From Akebia trifoliata (taxonomy: Eukaryota; Streptophyta; Magnoliopsida; Ranunculales; Lardizabalaceae): a stretch of DNA of 64,000 nucleotides. The stretch's first letter is position 1, and every line of letters begins with the position of its first letter. The stretch spans positions 30,105,090-30,169,089 of the forward strand of contig CM030715.1 in assembly GCA_017979445.1 (NCBI GenBank). The letters run 5' to 3'. The notes under the pieces are model-generated. The model was given only the letters and a program-made list of their open reading frames with translations. It was not told where the DNA came from and did not search any database. Below, piece after piece: positions 11,552-23,948 of the stretch. Position numbers and translations under genes: made by a program.

Positions 11552-13382
11552 CTCAACTCTTAATGAGTTATCTTATCTTACTAAAATCTGTAAATAATTT
11601 ATTTACTTTTAAATAATATATGGCTGTGACTACTTGTGAGTGACTCACGAAGAATGACTCATGAAAAACAACTGATCCCTTTAAACACGAAAGTCAATAT
11701 TTAATTCATGTCCTAAAGACATATCTAGAAGATATTTATCCTAAGGACATATGTTAATAATTGTTTAAGATTTATTTTGTATCCCAATGACAGGTAGTTT
11801 GAAGATATTTATCCCAAGAATATATCTCAATCGTTGGATCATAAGCTTAGCACTGTCGGATCATGTATTTCTTCCTTGATTTATTCTTCATAAGTCATTG
11901 AACCTGACCCATATATTTTATATCTAAAATAATAATAATTTTCTATTATAAATATGATTAATAGATTTTTAATCATAATATTTTGTTATTATTAAAATTT
12001 AATTATTTTATATGAAAAATCTATCCGACAAGGGCGGAGCCACATAGGAAAAAAAGTCTCATGCCCCCACAAAATATAAAAAAAAATGTCTTTTTATTAT
12101 ATACGTAACTAACTTGTGGATGGTCTGGCCCCCACAAAATATCTTTATAAATATAATCTTGTTTGCTATTGGCACCCCTAATATTTATTTATTACGGTCC
12201 AATTAAAAATAAATAAAATAAGTAAATGATTGAGAATAAATAAAAGTTAGGGTGCCAATAGAATCTTTTTATCTTTTTTATTTTTTTAGATTTAGGATTT
12301 TGTACGTGCCTGATCAAATTGTTTGAATGTGTATTATAATATTGAGATTATAATTTGAGCTATATCTTTGTAATATTTGAAGAGTGTGTCTTAATCTTTA
12401 ATTGGAGTGTGGATAAATAATTAAGAAATTAGTGTGTAATAAGTAAATGTTGGGGTGCCAATAGTAGTTCTCTAAAAATCTCATTCATAGTTGCGTGGAT
12501 TAAGCTACATTAGGATGAGTATGACCCCTAATAAATAATTTTATATAAAAAAGACACTTACCTTCCTTGGTAAGATTTCCTACAAAGGGTTGTTGAGCAC
12601 AAATGGATTACCAAATTGGCAATCCAGCATCGCAGCTTTTTAGATTTCATAGAAAAAATCAATTCCAAAAAAAAATTTTAGGGCTCGATCCAAGTTATTA
12701 AAAAGGGACAGTCACTGAACTTTCAAATTTAGAATTAAAATTTAATAATAAAAATAACATTTTAAAATTTTTTATTTTTAAAGTTTATAAAAAAAATTTC
12801 CTCCACATCCCTGTGGCATGGGATCATGTTTAAGGATGCCAGAAGGTGAATTTAACGTCTCTTAGTAAACTTCGAAATCTTACTTTGTAAGGTTAGACTT
12901 ACACTTTTATATATAAAATCTTGGGAGAGAATATTCTTTGTAACATGTTATATGCTTCTAACAAATCATAATTTTAAAACTCGCCGAGTTCTTTTATTTA
13001 ATAAAGATTCTTTTCATCATAAGGGCATAAGACTAATTGTTAGGGTTTGTATTTAGTTCGTCTTTTCCAGTCTTCACTCTGAGAGTTTAAGTTGCAAGAA
13101 ACCAATAAACCATCATTTCTATATCTTTTTTTTTTTTTTTTTTAATAAAAAATTTTCTTCTAAATATTATTATTTCTAATTTCATCTTCATACTATTAGT
13201 TCGATCCTGCAAGTGATTTCTCTGGGTCCATCCCTGTATCCAACTAGATTGAGATTTTCTAAACTTCATCCAAATTTAGAAAATATTTTATGAGTCATCT
13301 TAGATCTCGGACGAGTCAATGTGATGAGCGATAAACTAAGATGACATTGTACTTCTATGCTAACATTTGTATTTTATCAAGA
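11552..13382. other. Intergenic sequence, no gene seen
   Basis: This is AT-rich non-coding sequence. About 12030-12140 holds a worn CAGGGGCGG-family MITE (AAGGGCGGAGCCACATAGG ... TGGCCCCCACAAAATAT). A short direct repeat about GGGTGCCAATAG recurs near 12250 and 12455. Around 12800-12850 the text CTGTGGCATGGGATCATG is related to repeats at about 51420 and 51770. Confidence 0.5.
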
Positions 13383-13575
13383 GAGATTCTATTGCCAAAC
13401 CAACTTTTGCTAACACGACAACAATTCATATGTAAATCACAGGGAATCGGCACACATCTTGGGGTGACGTTAGCAAAAGTTGGTGTAACACGACAACAAT
13501 TCATATGTAAATCACAGGGAATCAGCACACATCTTGGGGTGACGTTAGCAAAAGTTGGTGTGGCAGTAGAAACTC
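13383..13575. mobile_element. MITE with internal 75-bp tandem duplication
   Basis: The ends GAGATTCTATTGCCAAACC and GGTGTGGCAGTAGAAACTC are inverted, as are the adjoining CAACTTTTGCTAAC and GTTAGCAAAAGTTG. The interior is a 75-bp unit present twice (13411-13485 and 13486-13560), almost identical. A single-unit relative lies at 56233-56353. Confidence 0.7.
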
Positions 13576-13905
13576 TTTGTTTTAATCAACCGGCCTCATT
13601 TTTTGAGATAAGGTTGCTGTGATGGCGATGACCACCTACTTGTAACGGGGGAGGTTGTTTCAAGGTTGACCATTGGATATCCCTCGAGATACACAGATAT
13701 TAATCTTAGGGGTGATCCAATGATTCATATCATGGGAGGATCTTTGGGCGTGGCTGATAATGTCATCTTCATTGGTTTAAAGTAAATTACATAGGTTTGT
13801 TTTATGTAGAGTTCACTTAAAAGCTGGTCAATGAAGGTTTTTTAGTCTCTTTCTTATGTTTTTTTCCTCTTGGAATATCCAATGTGATTTCTTTGTTCTA
13901 ACATT

Positions 13906-14253
13906 AAGGTTGTGTTTGGATTGAGAGAAGTGGAGAGAAGAGAAATTCATTAAGAGAAGAGAAGAGAAACTTAATTTCTCTCCTCCATGCTTAGATTGAC
14001 ACGAGAAAACTTAAGACAATTTTGAAATTTTAAAAAATCATAAAAGAGATCTAGAGGCAGAGTTGGAATTGTAAAATATTTTATAAGAGTTTCTCTCCTC
14101 TTCTCTCCACTTTTAGAGAGAGAAAACTATTTTTTTCCCTCTTTACTTCAATTTTTCTTCAATCATCTCTCCACATAACAATCCAAATAAGAGAAATAGT
14201 GATAAACTCATTTCTCTTCTCTTCTCTCTATTTCTCTCAATCCAAACATAGCA
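13906..14253. mobile_element. MITE, GTTTGGATTGAGAGA family
   Basis: About 348 bp with long TIRs: AAGGTTGTGTTTGGATTGAG at the left and CTCAATCCAAACATAGC at the right, followed inward by GAGAAGAGAA/TTCTCTTCTCTTCTC tracts. Unit B lacks it at the paralogous point near 36.85 kb. Relatives are at 37499-37840 and 48185-48561. Confidence 0.75.
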
Positions 14254-14436
14254 TAAATAAAAATATAACCTTCTCCAATTCGACATAAAAGAGATTGGAT
14301 TTCACAAGCGACCATAGTCACCAAGTCGGAGTACAGGTTTAAAAATTGAAAGAGAAAACTTCATAAAAAAAACAGAGAAAAAGGAAAAGAAACATGAAAA
14401 AATTGGGGAAAAAATGATATATATATATATATATAT

Positions 14437-15152
14437 GGGTCGCGTTCCTACGACCTCCATTTCGACCCTCATCGCGACCCCCGATGTCAGCCATTCGATT
14501 TCCGTTAGATCTACGGTCCAGATCAATTATTCAATGGTAAAATAACGAGAATTCGTTATTTACAAACGCCTCCCCGTAAAAAATAACAAAACAGTTCAGA
14601 TTTCTTTTCTCTTCCTCTTCCTCATCTCTTTCTAAAAAACAGATCAGATTTCTTCCTCTTCGTCTTCTTCCAAAGCTCTCTTCCTCTTCGTCTTCTTCCA
14701 AAGCTCTCTTCAAACTCACATATGCAACAACCCCCATCGTCGTCTTCCTCATCTCTCTCTCAAAAATATTTCTGATTTTTTCCAAAGCTTTCTTTCTCTT
14801 CGTCTTCTTCGTCCTCTTCAAACTCACATTTGCGACAACCCCCATCACCGTCTTCCTCATCTCTCTCTCTCTCTCTAAGTTGTTGCGAAGAAACGAAGAA
14901 CTCGGCCGAACCCCAGCTCGACAGAAACCCAACTCGTCATCCGTCCCTCTGCTGGAAACGAAGACAGAACCTCCTCGAAGAAACCCAACTCGGCTTCGTC
15001 CTCATCTCTCTCCCTCTCTCTCTCTCTCTCCAACAGAAACCCTAAGGTAAACCCTTAAATATTTTTTTATTTCATATTTTTATTTCTTTTTTTTTTTAAT
15101 GTATCGATTATGACGAATCATGGACAAATTTTGTTTTGAAAGCTGCTTTGTT
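14437..15152 (+). repeat. Left terminal inverted repeat of the 8.6-kb element
   Basis: It pairs with 22309-23037. It contains a CT-rich region with tandem TCTTCGTCTTCTTCCAAAGC units, a (CT)n run near 14860, and ACAGAAACCCTAAGGTAAACC. Homology to the right TIR stops after AAAGCTGCTTTGTT. Long low-complexity ORFs here are by-products of the repeats. Confidence 0.92.
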
Positions 15153-15378
15153 GGTCAAGGCTCATGGCCCATTGTTGATTGTCTCCAGTAAGGGTTGGAT
15201 GTCTCCATTGTTGATTCCTAAAGGAGAGGATGGAAATCCATGGTTGATGTTCTGGCCAAGAAAGAAGTTAGGGAAACCAGAAGTGAATGAGACCTCAAAG
15301 GGCAAGGAAGTGCAGTTGAGTCTGTGGGTTGAATTCACAAAGCCTCAGCATGTGGAGAAGTTTATAGAATATTGGTAA
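15153..15378 (+). pseudogene. Exon-like fragment adjoining the left TIR, source gene not recognised
   Basis: An open frame starts exactly where TIR homology stops and codes for ordinary-looking globular protein: VKAHGPLLIVSSKGW, then PKGEDGNPWLMFWP and VEFTKPQHVEKFIEYW. It ends at TATTG followed by GTAACC, a possible splice donor. I do not recognise the family. Further short exon-like pieces on the same strand lie at about 16180-16258 (GKAYFELVDYLEADLIHQS) and 16624-16700 ([15 protein letters not shown]), each preceded by AG. Their phases do not join cleanly in my reading. Confidence 0.5.
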
Positions 15379-15995
15379 CCCATACTGTCCTTTGTTTGGT
15401 TTGGTTCTATTGGCATTTCTGTTTGGTTCAGCTTGCATTTATGTTAAAAACCACGTTCTTAGGCTACATTTGAATCACAAGGAACAAAATTATCTCTGAT
15501 GTTATTCTGATCACATTCATACTCGTCCTAATCGACATAAATCAGCTAAAATGTTTATAAATTTTACTAATAAAACTAATTTGAAGTGTCTCCACTTCAC
15601 TAATCATACTAAATATTACATTAGCAATAGCAGATAACTCTAAAATGGTACTTATTATATAGAATAATAGTAAATATTATACTAATTTGAAGTATCTCCA
15701 GTTCACTAATCATGGTAAATATTCTATATTGTGGTGGTTTATGCATCAAATCCTGTGATAGTATGTGTTAATACCATAGATTTGCACACGCAATGGATTG
15801 GGTTAGGATCGGGTCAGTTTCAATCTGGAATCAAATTGATAATAATTGCATTGGATCCAGAATGGCTCTGATACTTCGGATCAAATTCTTATACAATCTC
15901 CGTATTAGGACCAAAATCTGCTCTAATGACAATTTGTTAAGATCCAGGTCCAATCAATCCAATTTAATATATGAAATATGGATACACATCATATT

Positions 15996-16084
15996 TGGAT
16001 ATTGAAATCAAGGATATTAGTCATATAAAACTCAGTTTTCTTTCCTCGTGGAAATGCCAACTTAACTAAGTTTGTAAGACACCT
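15996..16084 (+). repeat. Internal inverted repeat, left arm
   Basis: These 89 bp match the reverse complement of 19944-20032 with about one mismatch. It contains TCATATAAAACTCAG and GCCAACTTAACTAAG. It lies inside the 8.6-kb element but is unrelated to its TIRs. Confidence 0.85.
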
Positions 16085-17468
16085 TTTTCCATATAATTCT
16101 TAGTTCTATAAATTTCTCTTTTTCCATATAATTCTATTAGAATTGGAGCATTTAAGATTTTAACATATTGGATACAGGTTGGAAAAGCATATTTTGAGCT
16201 GGTAGATTACTTAGAAGCTGATCTGATTCACCAGAGCTTGGCTTCTAGTAACTTTTGAATAAGTTCATAGCCAAATCCTATACCATTCAATTTAGGTTTG
16301 TGGACTTACCCCATTGATACCCACAAGGGTAAACTTGGATTTTAAAAGATTTTTCTTACTTCAAATTCTTATTTATGCTAATTTTCCTTAAAGAACATAT
16401 GTTTCTCTTCCTCCCAGAAGGAAAAAAAAAGGATCAAAATCTTCTAGGCTCTGGTGAGATTTACAGATATACTTCTTCAGTTATCTTATAAGGATTGGAT
16501 ACTTGATACTTGCATGCTTCTAAATTTTTTGTGGGTATCACATTCTTGTTGAGCGGAGAAGTTTTCTGATTTAGATACCTTCAGTTCATTGAGGTTAAAT
16601 AACTAAATTTTCTTGAGTTTCAGGCATACTTGTCCCTTCCAGAGGGAACGGCAACTGTAGTTGGACTAATAGCAATGATGACTGATCACTACAATATCAT
16701 GCACCAAATGCATCAATTTCTCTCGTTTTGCCTATTACCCATTTGATAGGAAGCTCGAATATCAATTACCCATTTTTTTATTTTCTCTTTTGTTGGAGTT
16801 TCATGTAGATTTTTGTTCCTACTTTGATACCCATATACCGAGTTCTGTATAATCTTTCAAATTTTCATTTTTTTTTTCTTTGATAGGTATAAGTGTGAAG
16901 GAATGGTAACATTTCTGCATGTTCAATACTACTCGACTTCAAATCCTTTTCATTCCATTATTTGATGAAGTATCCATTTGATAGGTGTTATTGATTGTGC
17001 AAGTGTGCCAACATATATTAGTTTTGTAGAATCTTTGCAAATTTTCTATTTTTCACTCTCACATGAGGTCAGATACCTCTGTATCTATCATTTGGTGAAG
17101 TATCTGTATAATTAAGATTGTCCATCTAATAAACAACCATATGGTTTGGCCACGCAGATAGTAAACTTGTACACATCATGCCTGTGCCCTATACTTTGTC
17201 CTGTCCTTTTTCCCTGTGTGCAGCGTCCATTTAGTTTTTAGATTTTTTTTTAATAAGTATATTTTTATTAAAAAAGAGAAGAGAAGAACATGAGGATGAA
17301 AAAGATGAAAAAGAAAAGAAGAACAAAGAAACCCCAAAAAAGAAAGAAACATCCACGTCCGACTCAATGTACAAAGAACAAAGCTCTTCCCACTTTAATT
17401 GTATTATACTTCTATGCTCATTGTTTTGCTGAAAAATTGTTAGTGGTTTCAATGAATTTACAACTACA

Positions 17469-17551
17469 GGTGGTAACTCAATACAATGGCCTTGATGAGT
17501 ACTTGAAGGTTGTGGATGCTTTCTTGGATATTATTCTTCAATATCAGATGG
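17469..17551 (+). pseudogene. Short exon-like fragment, source unknown
   Basis: Reads VVTQYNGLDEYLKVVDAF and continues LDIILQYQM, preceded by ACAG and followed by GTAAGT, so it looks like a complete internal exon. It lies upstream of the kinase fragment on the same strand but does not match the N-terminus I would expect of that kinase. The family is not recognised. Confidence 0.4.
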
Positions 17552-18448
17552 TAAGTTTGAGCACTGTTGAACTTGGAATCTATTTTTGGTTTTATGCTTA
17601 CACTTTCATCCTTGCCAATTTGAAGTTTATGTTCTTGCCTATTGTGTTACTTTGCTTTGGGTCTCATTTCCTCTATTTTTGTTAAGAAAAATCAATTCTT
17701 TAAAAGGAAAACAACCATCTACTCATACATTTTTCTCCAACATATTTCTCATTTAGTGTGTTGGTGAGTAACATTAATTCACCTGAATAAAATGGTGAAA
17801 TCAGGTCGACATATATGGCAGTTATGCTGCATTGCCTTTCTGCTTAAAAATTCAAGATTTGACTATAAACTCTGATTTTTTATACGATAGTCTATAGAAG
17901 CATATCCACTAAGGGTTATTGAAAAAGTTTTGAGATTAGTTGGCAAATATAAAAAGGTCTCAGGACTTGCATTCCATAATAAATAAATTCTTCTGAAGTG
18001 GTGAATTACAATGACGAGCCAAACATTTTTATCATTTTCATTTTCCAATGCATGTATTGAATTTGTGCAAAGTTCATTTTCACACCCAGCTGTTAACATT
18101 CAACAGCATCGCTGTTACTTATCATGCTGTAGTGTCAACAAATGTCATTTTACTATTGAACCATTGTATTTTTTGTTGTTGTTCCTCAAATGTGCTAAAG
18201 GTTGAGCATAAAAATGGGTCTAGTCCGAGTACAAATGCAGTTGGCGCACTTTGAAACTAGTCCCTATTGCATTGTAGTTCTGTTAAAAAGCCCCTTAAGT
18301 TATGAATTTATGCTAGTTTGTTAGCACTTGCATTTCCTTTCATTAATGGGAAAAATGTTATTATGCTTTGTGATTAGCTTTTTCATGATTGATTTTGCTT
18401 ATGTTTGGTTCATCGTTTTGCGAGGATTATAGTGTTCTTGATTACTAG

Positions 18449-18740
18449 GAGAAAGTGGCCGATGGTTTCTATGACATATACAAGCTCTCCATGGATTCTG
18501 CAAACCAAGGAAAAATGCCGTCACTTGCAGATCTCCAAAGAAACCTTGGGAGCCCGGGCTTTGAAGTTGTTGTCAATCAAGCCATTGACCATGCTCTTGA
18601 AGAGTTGGAGCAATTGCACACTGTCTCACATTTGACTGTCCTGCCACTGAGTTCGGTCTTTTGGTCCAAAGGCTTGCTGACCTTGTTACAGAGCATATGG
18701 GTGGGCCAATTAGGGATGCTAATATATGATGGTGAGGTGG
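18449..18740 (+). pseudogene. Captured EDR1/CTR1-like Raf MAPKKK fragment
   Basis: The exon begins after ...TACTAG with [17 protein letters not shown], then [10 protein letters not shown] and [15 protein letters not shown]. This is the regulatory (EDR1-domain) region of plant Raf-like MAP kinase kinase kinases, which usually reads DGFYD...KMPSL.DLQ...VNR..D..LEELEQ. After a disrupted stretch a second frame restores [20 protein letters not shown] and PIRDANI, then meets TGA. The frame change and stop show that it is a broken copy. No kinase domain is present. It sits inside the 8.6-kb TIR element and is presumably a captured fragment whose intact parent lies elsewhere. Confidence 0.75.
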
Positions 18741-19943
18741 ATGGAAAGAACTACCGAGTTACGGGCTTCTCTTCACACAAGTATATTGCCTATTGGGTCC
18801 GTAAAGATTAGTGTTGTACTTGTGTTTCACTTGAGGACAATTTTATAGTTATTAGGAATTTTGGAACTTTCATGGAATTTAATCTTTTCTGGAGAAGACA
18901 ATGCTAATGTAAGTAATGAGGATGAAGATGTGAATCTAGAGGAGTTGGGTAGGGCATTCTTTGATCCATTTAGTTGACTAGTAGAGATGGATGGATGTAT
19001 TCCTTTTTCCATTGTAACTATCAAGTTTTGTTGATGTAAAGGAGATGGATGGATTTATTCACCAATACCTATTAAGTTTTGTTGATATAATGAAAATGGT
19101 TTTAATGGGTCATTGGGTAAAGAAGATTCTTTTACCGTCTACAATCCTTTCAAGGCCAGATCTTAAAAAAACACCTCCCTCTCTATCATCAACAAATATG
19201 AATTTTTTTTTCTTCTAAGTTTGTTTTGTATTTTCTTTGTTTTTCTCTCTTGAACTACTGCTAGGGATTGTTGGTTATGTGTAAATTATCAAGTTATGTT
19301 GTGGTGGGTGGGGTGTGTTGTAGTGTTGTGTTGAGCTTTGAAATGGAGACTCTTTTTATTTTATTTTTTAAATGAATTAGTTCTTCATTTTAATTTAAAC
19401 AATGCTTGAGTTGATATTTTATCTTCTTTCTTGGTTAAAAATCCTCAAGCCTGAACAACTTGAGTTTTGTTCTCTACAATACGAATCGAAAATGACTTTA
19501 AATGCCATTGTTTTTTCTTCCCCAAACTTGGTACAGATAATCCAGAATGAATACCACTGATCACCTCTTTTAGGGCCTTATTAGTTCTATATTCTACGCT
19601 GTATTTCTTGACAATCAGAGTCACTCTTAAATGGTTTTAAAAACCTTAAATGTCTTGCAAATCGGTTTACAAGATTCTGTAAAATCTTGGCCAGTTTATG
19701 GTTCAATTCATCTAGAGTCTAAATATATGCTAAAACCGAGTGATTAATGAGTCAGTGAAAAGTGTCAAGATGGTTTTAACTCAACTCATGATGCCAACCT
19801 TGTAGTGATGCTATGATCACACCCAGTTTAACTTCAATGTGAGAATTAAAAGATAAAATGCCTAATTTCTCTATATACAATGCATAAAGTGAAATGAGAG
19901 GATCATAATTTACAAGCATGAGCATCCAATCACTTCATAAAAG

Positions 19944-20032
19944 AGGTGTCTTACAAACTTAGTTAAGTTGGCATTTCCATGAGGAAAGAAAACTGAGTTT
20001 TATATGACTAATATCCTTGATTTCAATATCCA
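19944..20032 (-). repeat. Internal inverted repeat, right arm
   Basis: Reverse complement of 15996-16084. The two arms lie about 3.9 kb apart and enclose the kinase-derived fragment. Confidence 0.85.
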
Positions 20033-20616
20033 ACAATATACCACAAGTGAAACCACAGACCATTTGTGCAGTTTTTATCTTTAATCACCATTGCCTATTC
20101 TCTAACCCCACTACTAGGCGCCTTCAACAACAATCTGATTTCTCCATTCAGCTCTCTTTAGACTTATATCTTCAGTCAAGGCTCATCATTTCGTGCTACC
20201 TTAATCCACTTCATTATTTCTTTTCCTTTGCTGTTTTAGATCCCTCAAGTTGCATGAAAGAACTCCAGTGCTGTCACTGATACATTGGCTTCGTTGTAAT
20301 CCAATGAAGTTCCTTTGCCCTTGAAGGGGAGATGCCATGTCTACTAGCCTGTAAAAAACTCAAATCAGTCCAAGCCCCAATATTTTAAATTTACACCATA
20401 TCATAAGTGTAATAGTATCCCATGTTTATGGGATCAAACCAGACATTGCACATTATGGGTGCATGGTTGATCTGTTAGGCCGTGCGGGTCTGTTTGACAG
20501 TGCTTGTAGAATCCATAGAAATGGGTGATCGTGCAAACTATGTCCTGTTACATATATGAGTTGGCTGATAACTAGGATGTGGTTCATAAATCGGGTAAAA
20601 ATACCATTATTTACCT

Positions 20617-21245
20617 GCAAGAATAACTTCAGAAAAGGCAACAAAATTGCCCGGTGATCATAGGTAGAAAAAGACCCAAGCTTTGACTCCAATGCCAAGA
20701 TAGAAATGCCAGTGTGAACAATCTTTGCATCAATTTTGCCGAACTACAAGAATGAAATACAATTTCATTAAAATAAGCAGCATGGACCACAACAGATAAA
20801 ACTACCAACAGACCCACCTCTACAGAGTACCGTTCCTGGTGTCTCAGAAATGTTGTTTCTACGCAAGTCTCTGATTGATACAGTAAGTCCTGCATTCTCC
20901 AATCCTCATCTTTGCCAGTCAAAGATTCCTTGTATCCAGATTGCGAGACTTACAGACGTTTTGCTTCATTGAGAACATTTGACACAGCTTCCAACTCAAG
21001 CGTACTACTATCAGACCCCTTCTTTTCTTTCCACTTGTGGAGGACTACCTCATAACTTTGAGAAATGAATTTGGTGGATTGTTCCATTTCTTTACGCTCT
21101 CCAAGACAGAGTCTCTTGACTGCTCCAAAGCTACTACATGGTTCTGTTGCTCACGTATCTTCTCACATGAAGCCAGTTGCTCCCCAAACGAAGGACCTTC
21201 TAATATCCAGGTTAAGAGTGGATCGTTATCAGCACTATCATCCAA
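20617..21245 (-). pseudogene. Captured fragment of a DUF629/UCH-like plant protein
   Basis: Minus-strand pieces occur in the order found in plant DUF627/DUF629 ubiquitin carboxyl-terminal hydrolase-related proteins: DPLLTWILEGPSFGEQLAS and CEKIREQQNHVVALEQS (about 21235-21060), KWKEKKGSDSSTLELEAVSN and VLNEAKRL (about 21040-20950), EDWRMQDLLYQSETCVE (about 20910-20860), and KIDAKIVHTGISILALESK, then FSTYDHRAILLPFLKLFLQ (about 20750-20620). Frame changes and stops separate the pieces, so this is a broken or intron-containing fragment. The catalytic UCH domain is not visible. Its strand is opposite to the kinase fragment in the same element, so the two were acquired separately or rearranged. 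Confidence 0.65.
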
Positions 21246-22308
21246 AAAGAGATGTAAAAAATCGAATCATCCTTTCCCCAACAGAAGACCACATTATCAA
21301 GATTTCCATGACTGACATCGAATCATCCTTATAAACGCACTTCAGAATTTAGCACAATCTTCCCCAGTGAAGCACGTCACAACAAATAGTATTCTTGGGT
21401 CATTCATTGAACCACATAATGAAGGCCATACACCAGCATGAGACTAATATGCAAGCTGAAGTCATTCCTATACTGCAATGATCAAGGACCAGGCCAGGGT
21501 AGACATTTAGTTCAGATTGTGTCAAGTAACGAAACATATAACTTTGATGATCACAAAATCCTCCAGAAGAGAAGCAAACCTGGTGAAACAGAACCCATCA
21601 TGAGATAGGATGTTATATTAGCATCAACAACAAAAGCAACATGAGCAAGGCCTTGGGCTGCCCTGTAATGTTGCAGCCAATTCAGCAACAGTTGCATTCT
21701 CACTTGAAACGACAAAAACAGCATATAGTAACCTGAAGAAAGGACTTCAAAATATTAGGATTTCTCTGCAAGCATGACATAATCTGTCACAGGGAAAAGG
21801 GAGGAAAGTTTAGTTAATTTTATCAGCAACTCTACATTGATGTTAAGGAACTAATTCTTCAATAAAAGAATAAAAATAAAAAGTTGAAAAATGAAACTTA
21901 CTCTTCAATAGGATCTTCATGTTAATGTTAAATCTAACAAATACAAATCTAAAACAAAATAAAAAATTTGAGAGTGTATTTCCAAATCTGTGAAGGTTTT
22001 GGATAATAAGCTATTCACAATTTATTAGATAGAGAAAAATGCAGCTTACATAAGGCAGATTAACATGAACATGAACAATCATTATAAAAATAAAAAATAA
22101 AAACGCATAGGAATTTCCATTCGAACCCATTTCTTCGAATTAAACACATAAGGATTGTAAAATTTTCAGTAAAACATATATAAAACTCAGAATAACCGAA
22201 GAAATTTAAAATAAAAAGTAATTAAGGGTTTCTGATTTCGTGGATACTTGGATATTTTGAATTTAGACAAACCCATACGTATAATATACCATAACTCAGT
22301 ATCAATGA

Positions 22309-23037
22309 AACAAAGCAGCTTTGAAAACAAAATTTGTCGATGATTCTTCATAATCGATACATAAAAAAAACAAATGAAAAAAAAAATAAGAAAAAAAAAA
22401 ATTAAGGGTTTACCTTAGGGTTTCTGTTGGAGAGAGAGAGAGAGAGAGAGGGAGAAAGATGAGGACGAAGCCGAGGTTCTGTCTTCGTTTCCAGCAGAGG
22501 GAGGGATGACGAGTTGGGTTTCTGTCGAGCTGGGGTTCGGCCGAGCTCTTCGTTTCTTCGCAACGACTTAGAGAGAGAGAGAGAGATGAGGAAGACGGTG
22601 ATGGGGGTTGTCGCAAATGTGAGTTTGAAGAGGACGAAGAAGACGAAGAGGAAGAAAGTTTTGGAAGAAGACGAAGAGGAAGAAAGCTTTGGAAAAAATC
22701 AGAAATATTTTTGAGAGAGAGATGAGGAAGACGGCGATGGGGGTTGTTGCATATGTGAGTTTGAAGAGAGCTTTGGAAGAAGACGAAGAGGAAGAGAGCT
22801 TTGGAAGAAGACGAAGAGGAAGAAATCTGATCTGTTTTTGAGAGAGAGATGAGGAAGAGGAAGAGAAAAGAAATCTGAACTGTTTTGTTATTTTTTACGG
22901 GGAGGCGTTTGTAAATAACGAATTCTCGTTATTTTACCATTGAATAATTGATCTGGACCGTAGATCTAACGGAAATCGAATGGCTGACATCGGGGGTCGC
23001 GATGAGGGTCGAAATGGAGGTCGTAGGAACGCGACCC
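22309..23037 (-). repeat. Right terminal inverted repeat of the 8.6-kb element
   Basis: Reverse complement of 14437-15152, with one extra copy of the GAAGAAGACGAAGAGGAAG unit near 22660. Near-identity of the two TIRs suggests recent activity or gene conversion. Confidence 0.92.
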
Positions 23038-23948
23038 TATATATATATATAATTTATGATACATTAGACATTTATTCTAATTTTACAATATTTTTTTGAA
23101 TAAAAAAATATTATTGAATATCTATGTATGATAATATGTTCCCACACATAATTATATATTTTATGATGATAAAAAAAGTCTAACCATCAATGCACCTTTT
23201 GAGCAAAATAACAAACTATTGAAATAAACATACATCAAATCCAAGATTAAACAATTATCAAAGAGAAACAACCATAAGGCCAAAGAAATTAATCATAGAC
23301 ACACGAAAGCACATTGTGCTGCGTGGTATATAAAAACGGTTTGTTTAGGAGCCCGATACATCTTAAACTCCTACCAAAACACACCACATAGACATTGTTC
23401 CTATGCTATAAGAATGGGACACCGTTCTGGATCTTGACTCATAAAATAATAGTTTACCATACTTTTAATATTTATGATCTGCACTAAATAATATTCTATG
23501 ATTGATGTCTATTAATTTAATAAGTATCGTATACGATACAAGTATATTTATAAAAATAATTTTAATCAATTTTAATTAGATAACGTGCAAGGAGACTGAG
23601 AAACCAAGGCTGTATTATTATTTTATGATCTCAAGATTGTTCGGGTGCTGACAAACTAATTTTAAGAAAAAATATAAAGAAGGATAAGTGGGGAGTGGGG
23701 AGTGGGGACGGGACGCCAATATCGGAATAAGAAAATCTCTATGATACTCTATTCTAGTTTCATTTTTTGTTAACTTGTTGGATGGGGTTGATTTCTTAAT
23801 GTGCTCATGGAGGCCCGATCTGGACATGATTTATCATGGTCACACCTAAGTGGGATAAGATATAGATACCGAGCTTTCAAGTTGTCTTAGATGCCCACCT
23901 TAAAACCTTTAATTTATAGCTTTAGATCTCAAATGAACTATTAAAGGA

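Larger units (their letters stand above)
14437..23037. mobile_element. 8.6-kb element with long TIRs carrying host gene fragments (Pack-MULE candidate)
   Basis: An 8601-bp element bounded by near-identical inverted repeats of about 716 and 729 bp whose outer ends read GGGTCGCGTTCCTACGACC. It is embedded in a (TA)n tract on both sides, so a 9-bp target duplication cannot be separated from the microsatellite. I found no transposase, so it is non-autonomous. The interior holds fragments of at least two unrelated genes: an EDR1/CTR1-like Raf MAPKKK piece on plus and a DUF629/UCH-like piece on minus, together with unidentified exon-like fragments directly after the left TIR. Long TIRs plus captured exons fit a Pack-MULE. 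Unit B of the segmental duplication lacks it (the homologous flanks meet near 36.85-37.43 kb), so it inserted after the duplication. Alternative: a foldback element of another class. Confidence 0.75.

Noticed and set aside
14531..14932. 133-codon minus-strand frame rich in E, K and R
   Set aside because: It is a translation of purine-rich tandem units within the TIR and appears again at the other TIR; low complexity, no conserved domain.
17290..17685. 131-codon plus-strand frame
   Set aside because: It starts in an A-rich lysine/arginine tract and runs into intron-like sequence; only 17469-17551 looks like an exon.
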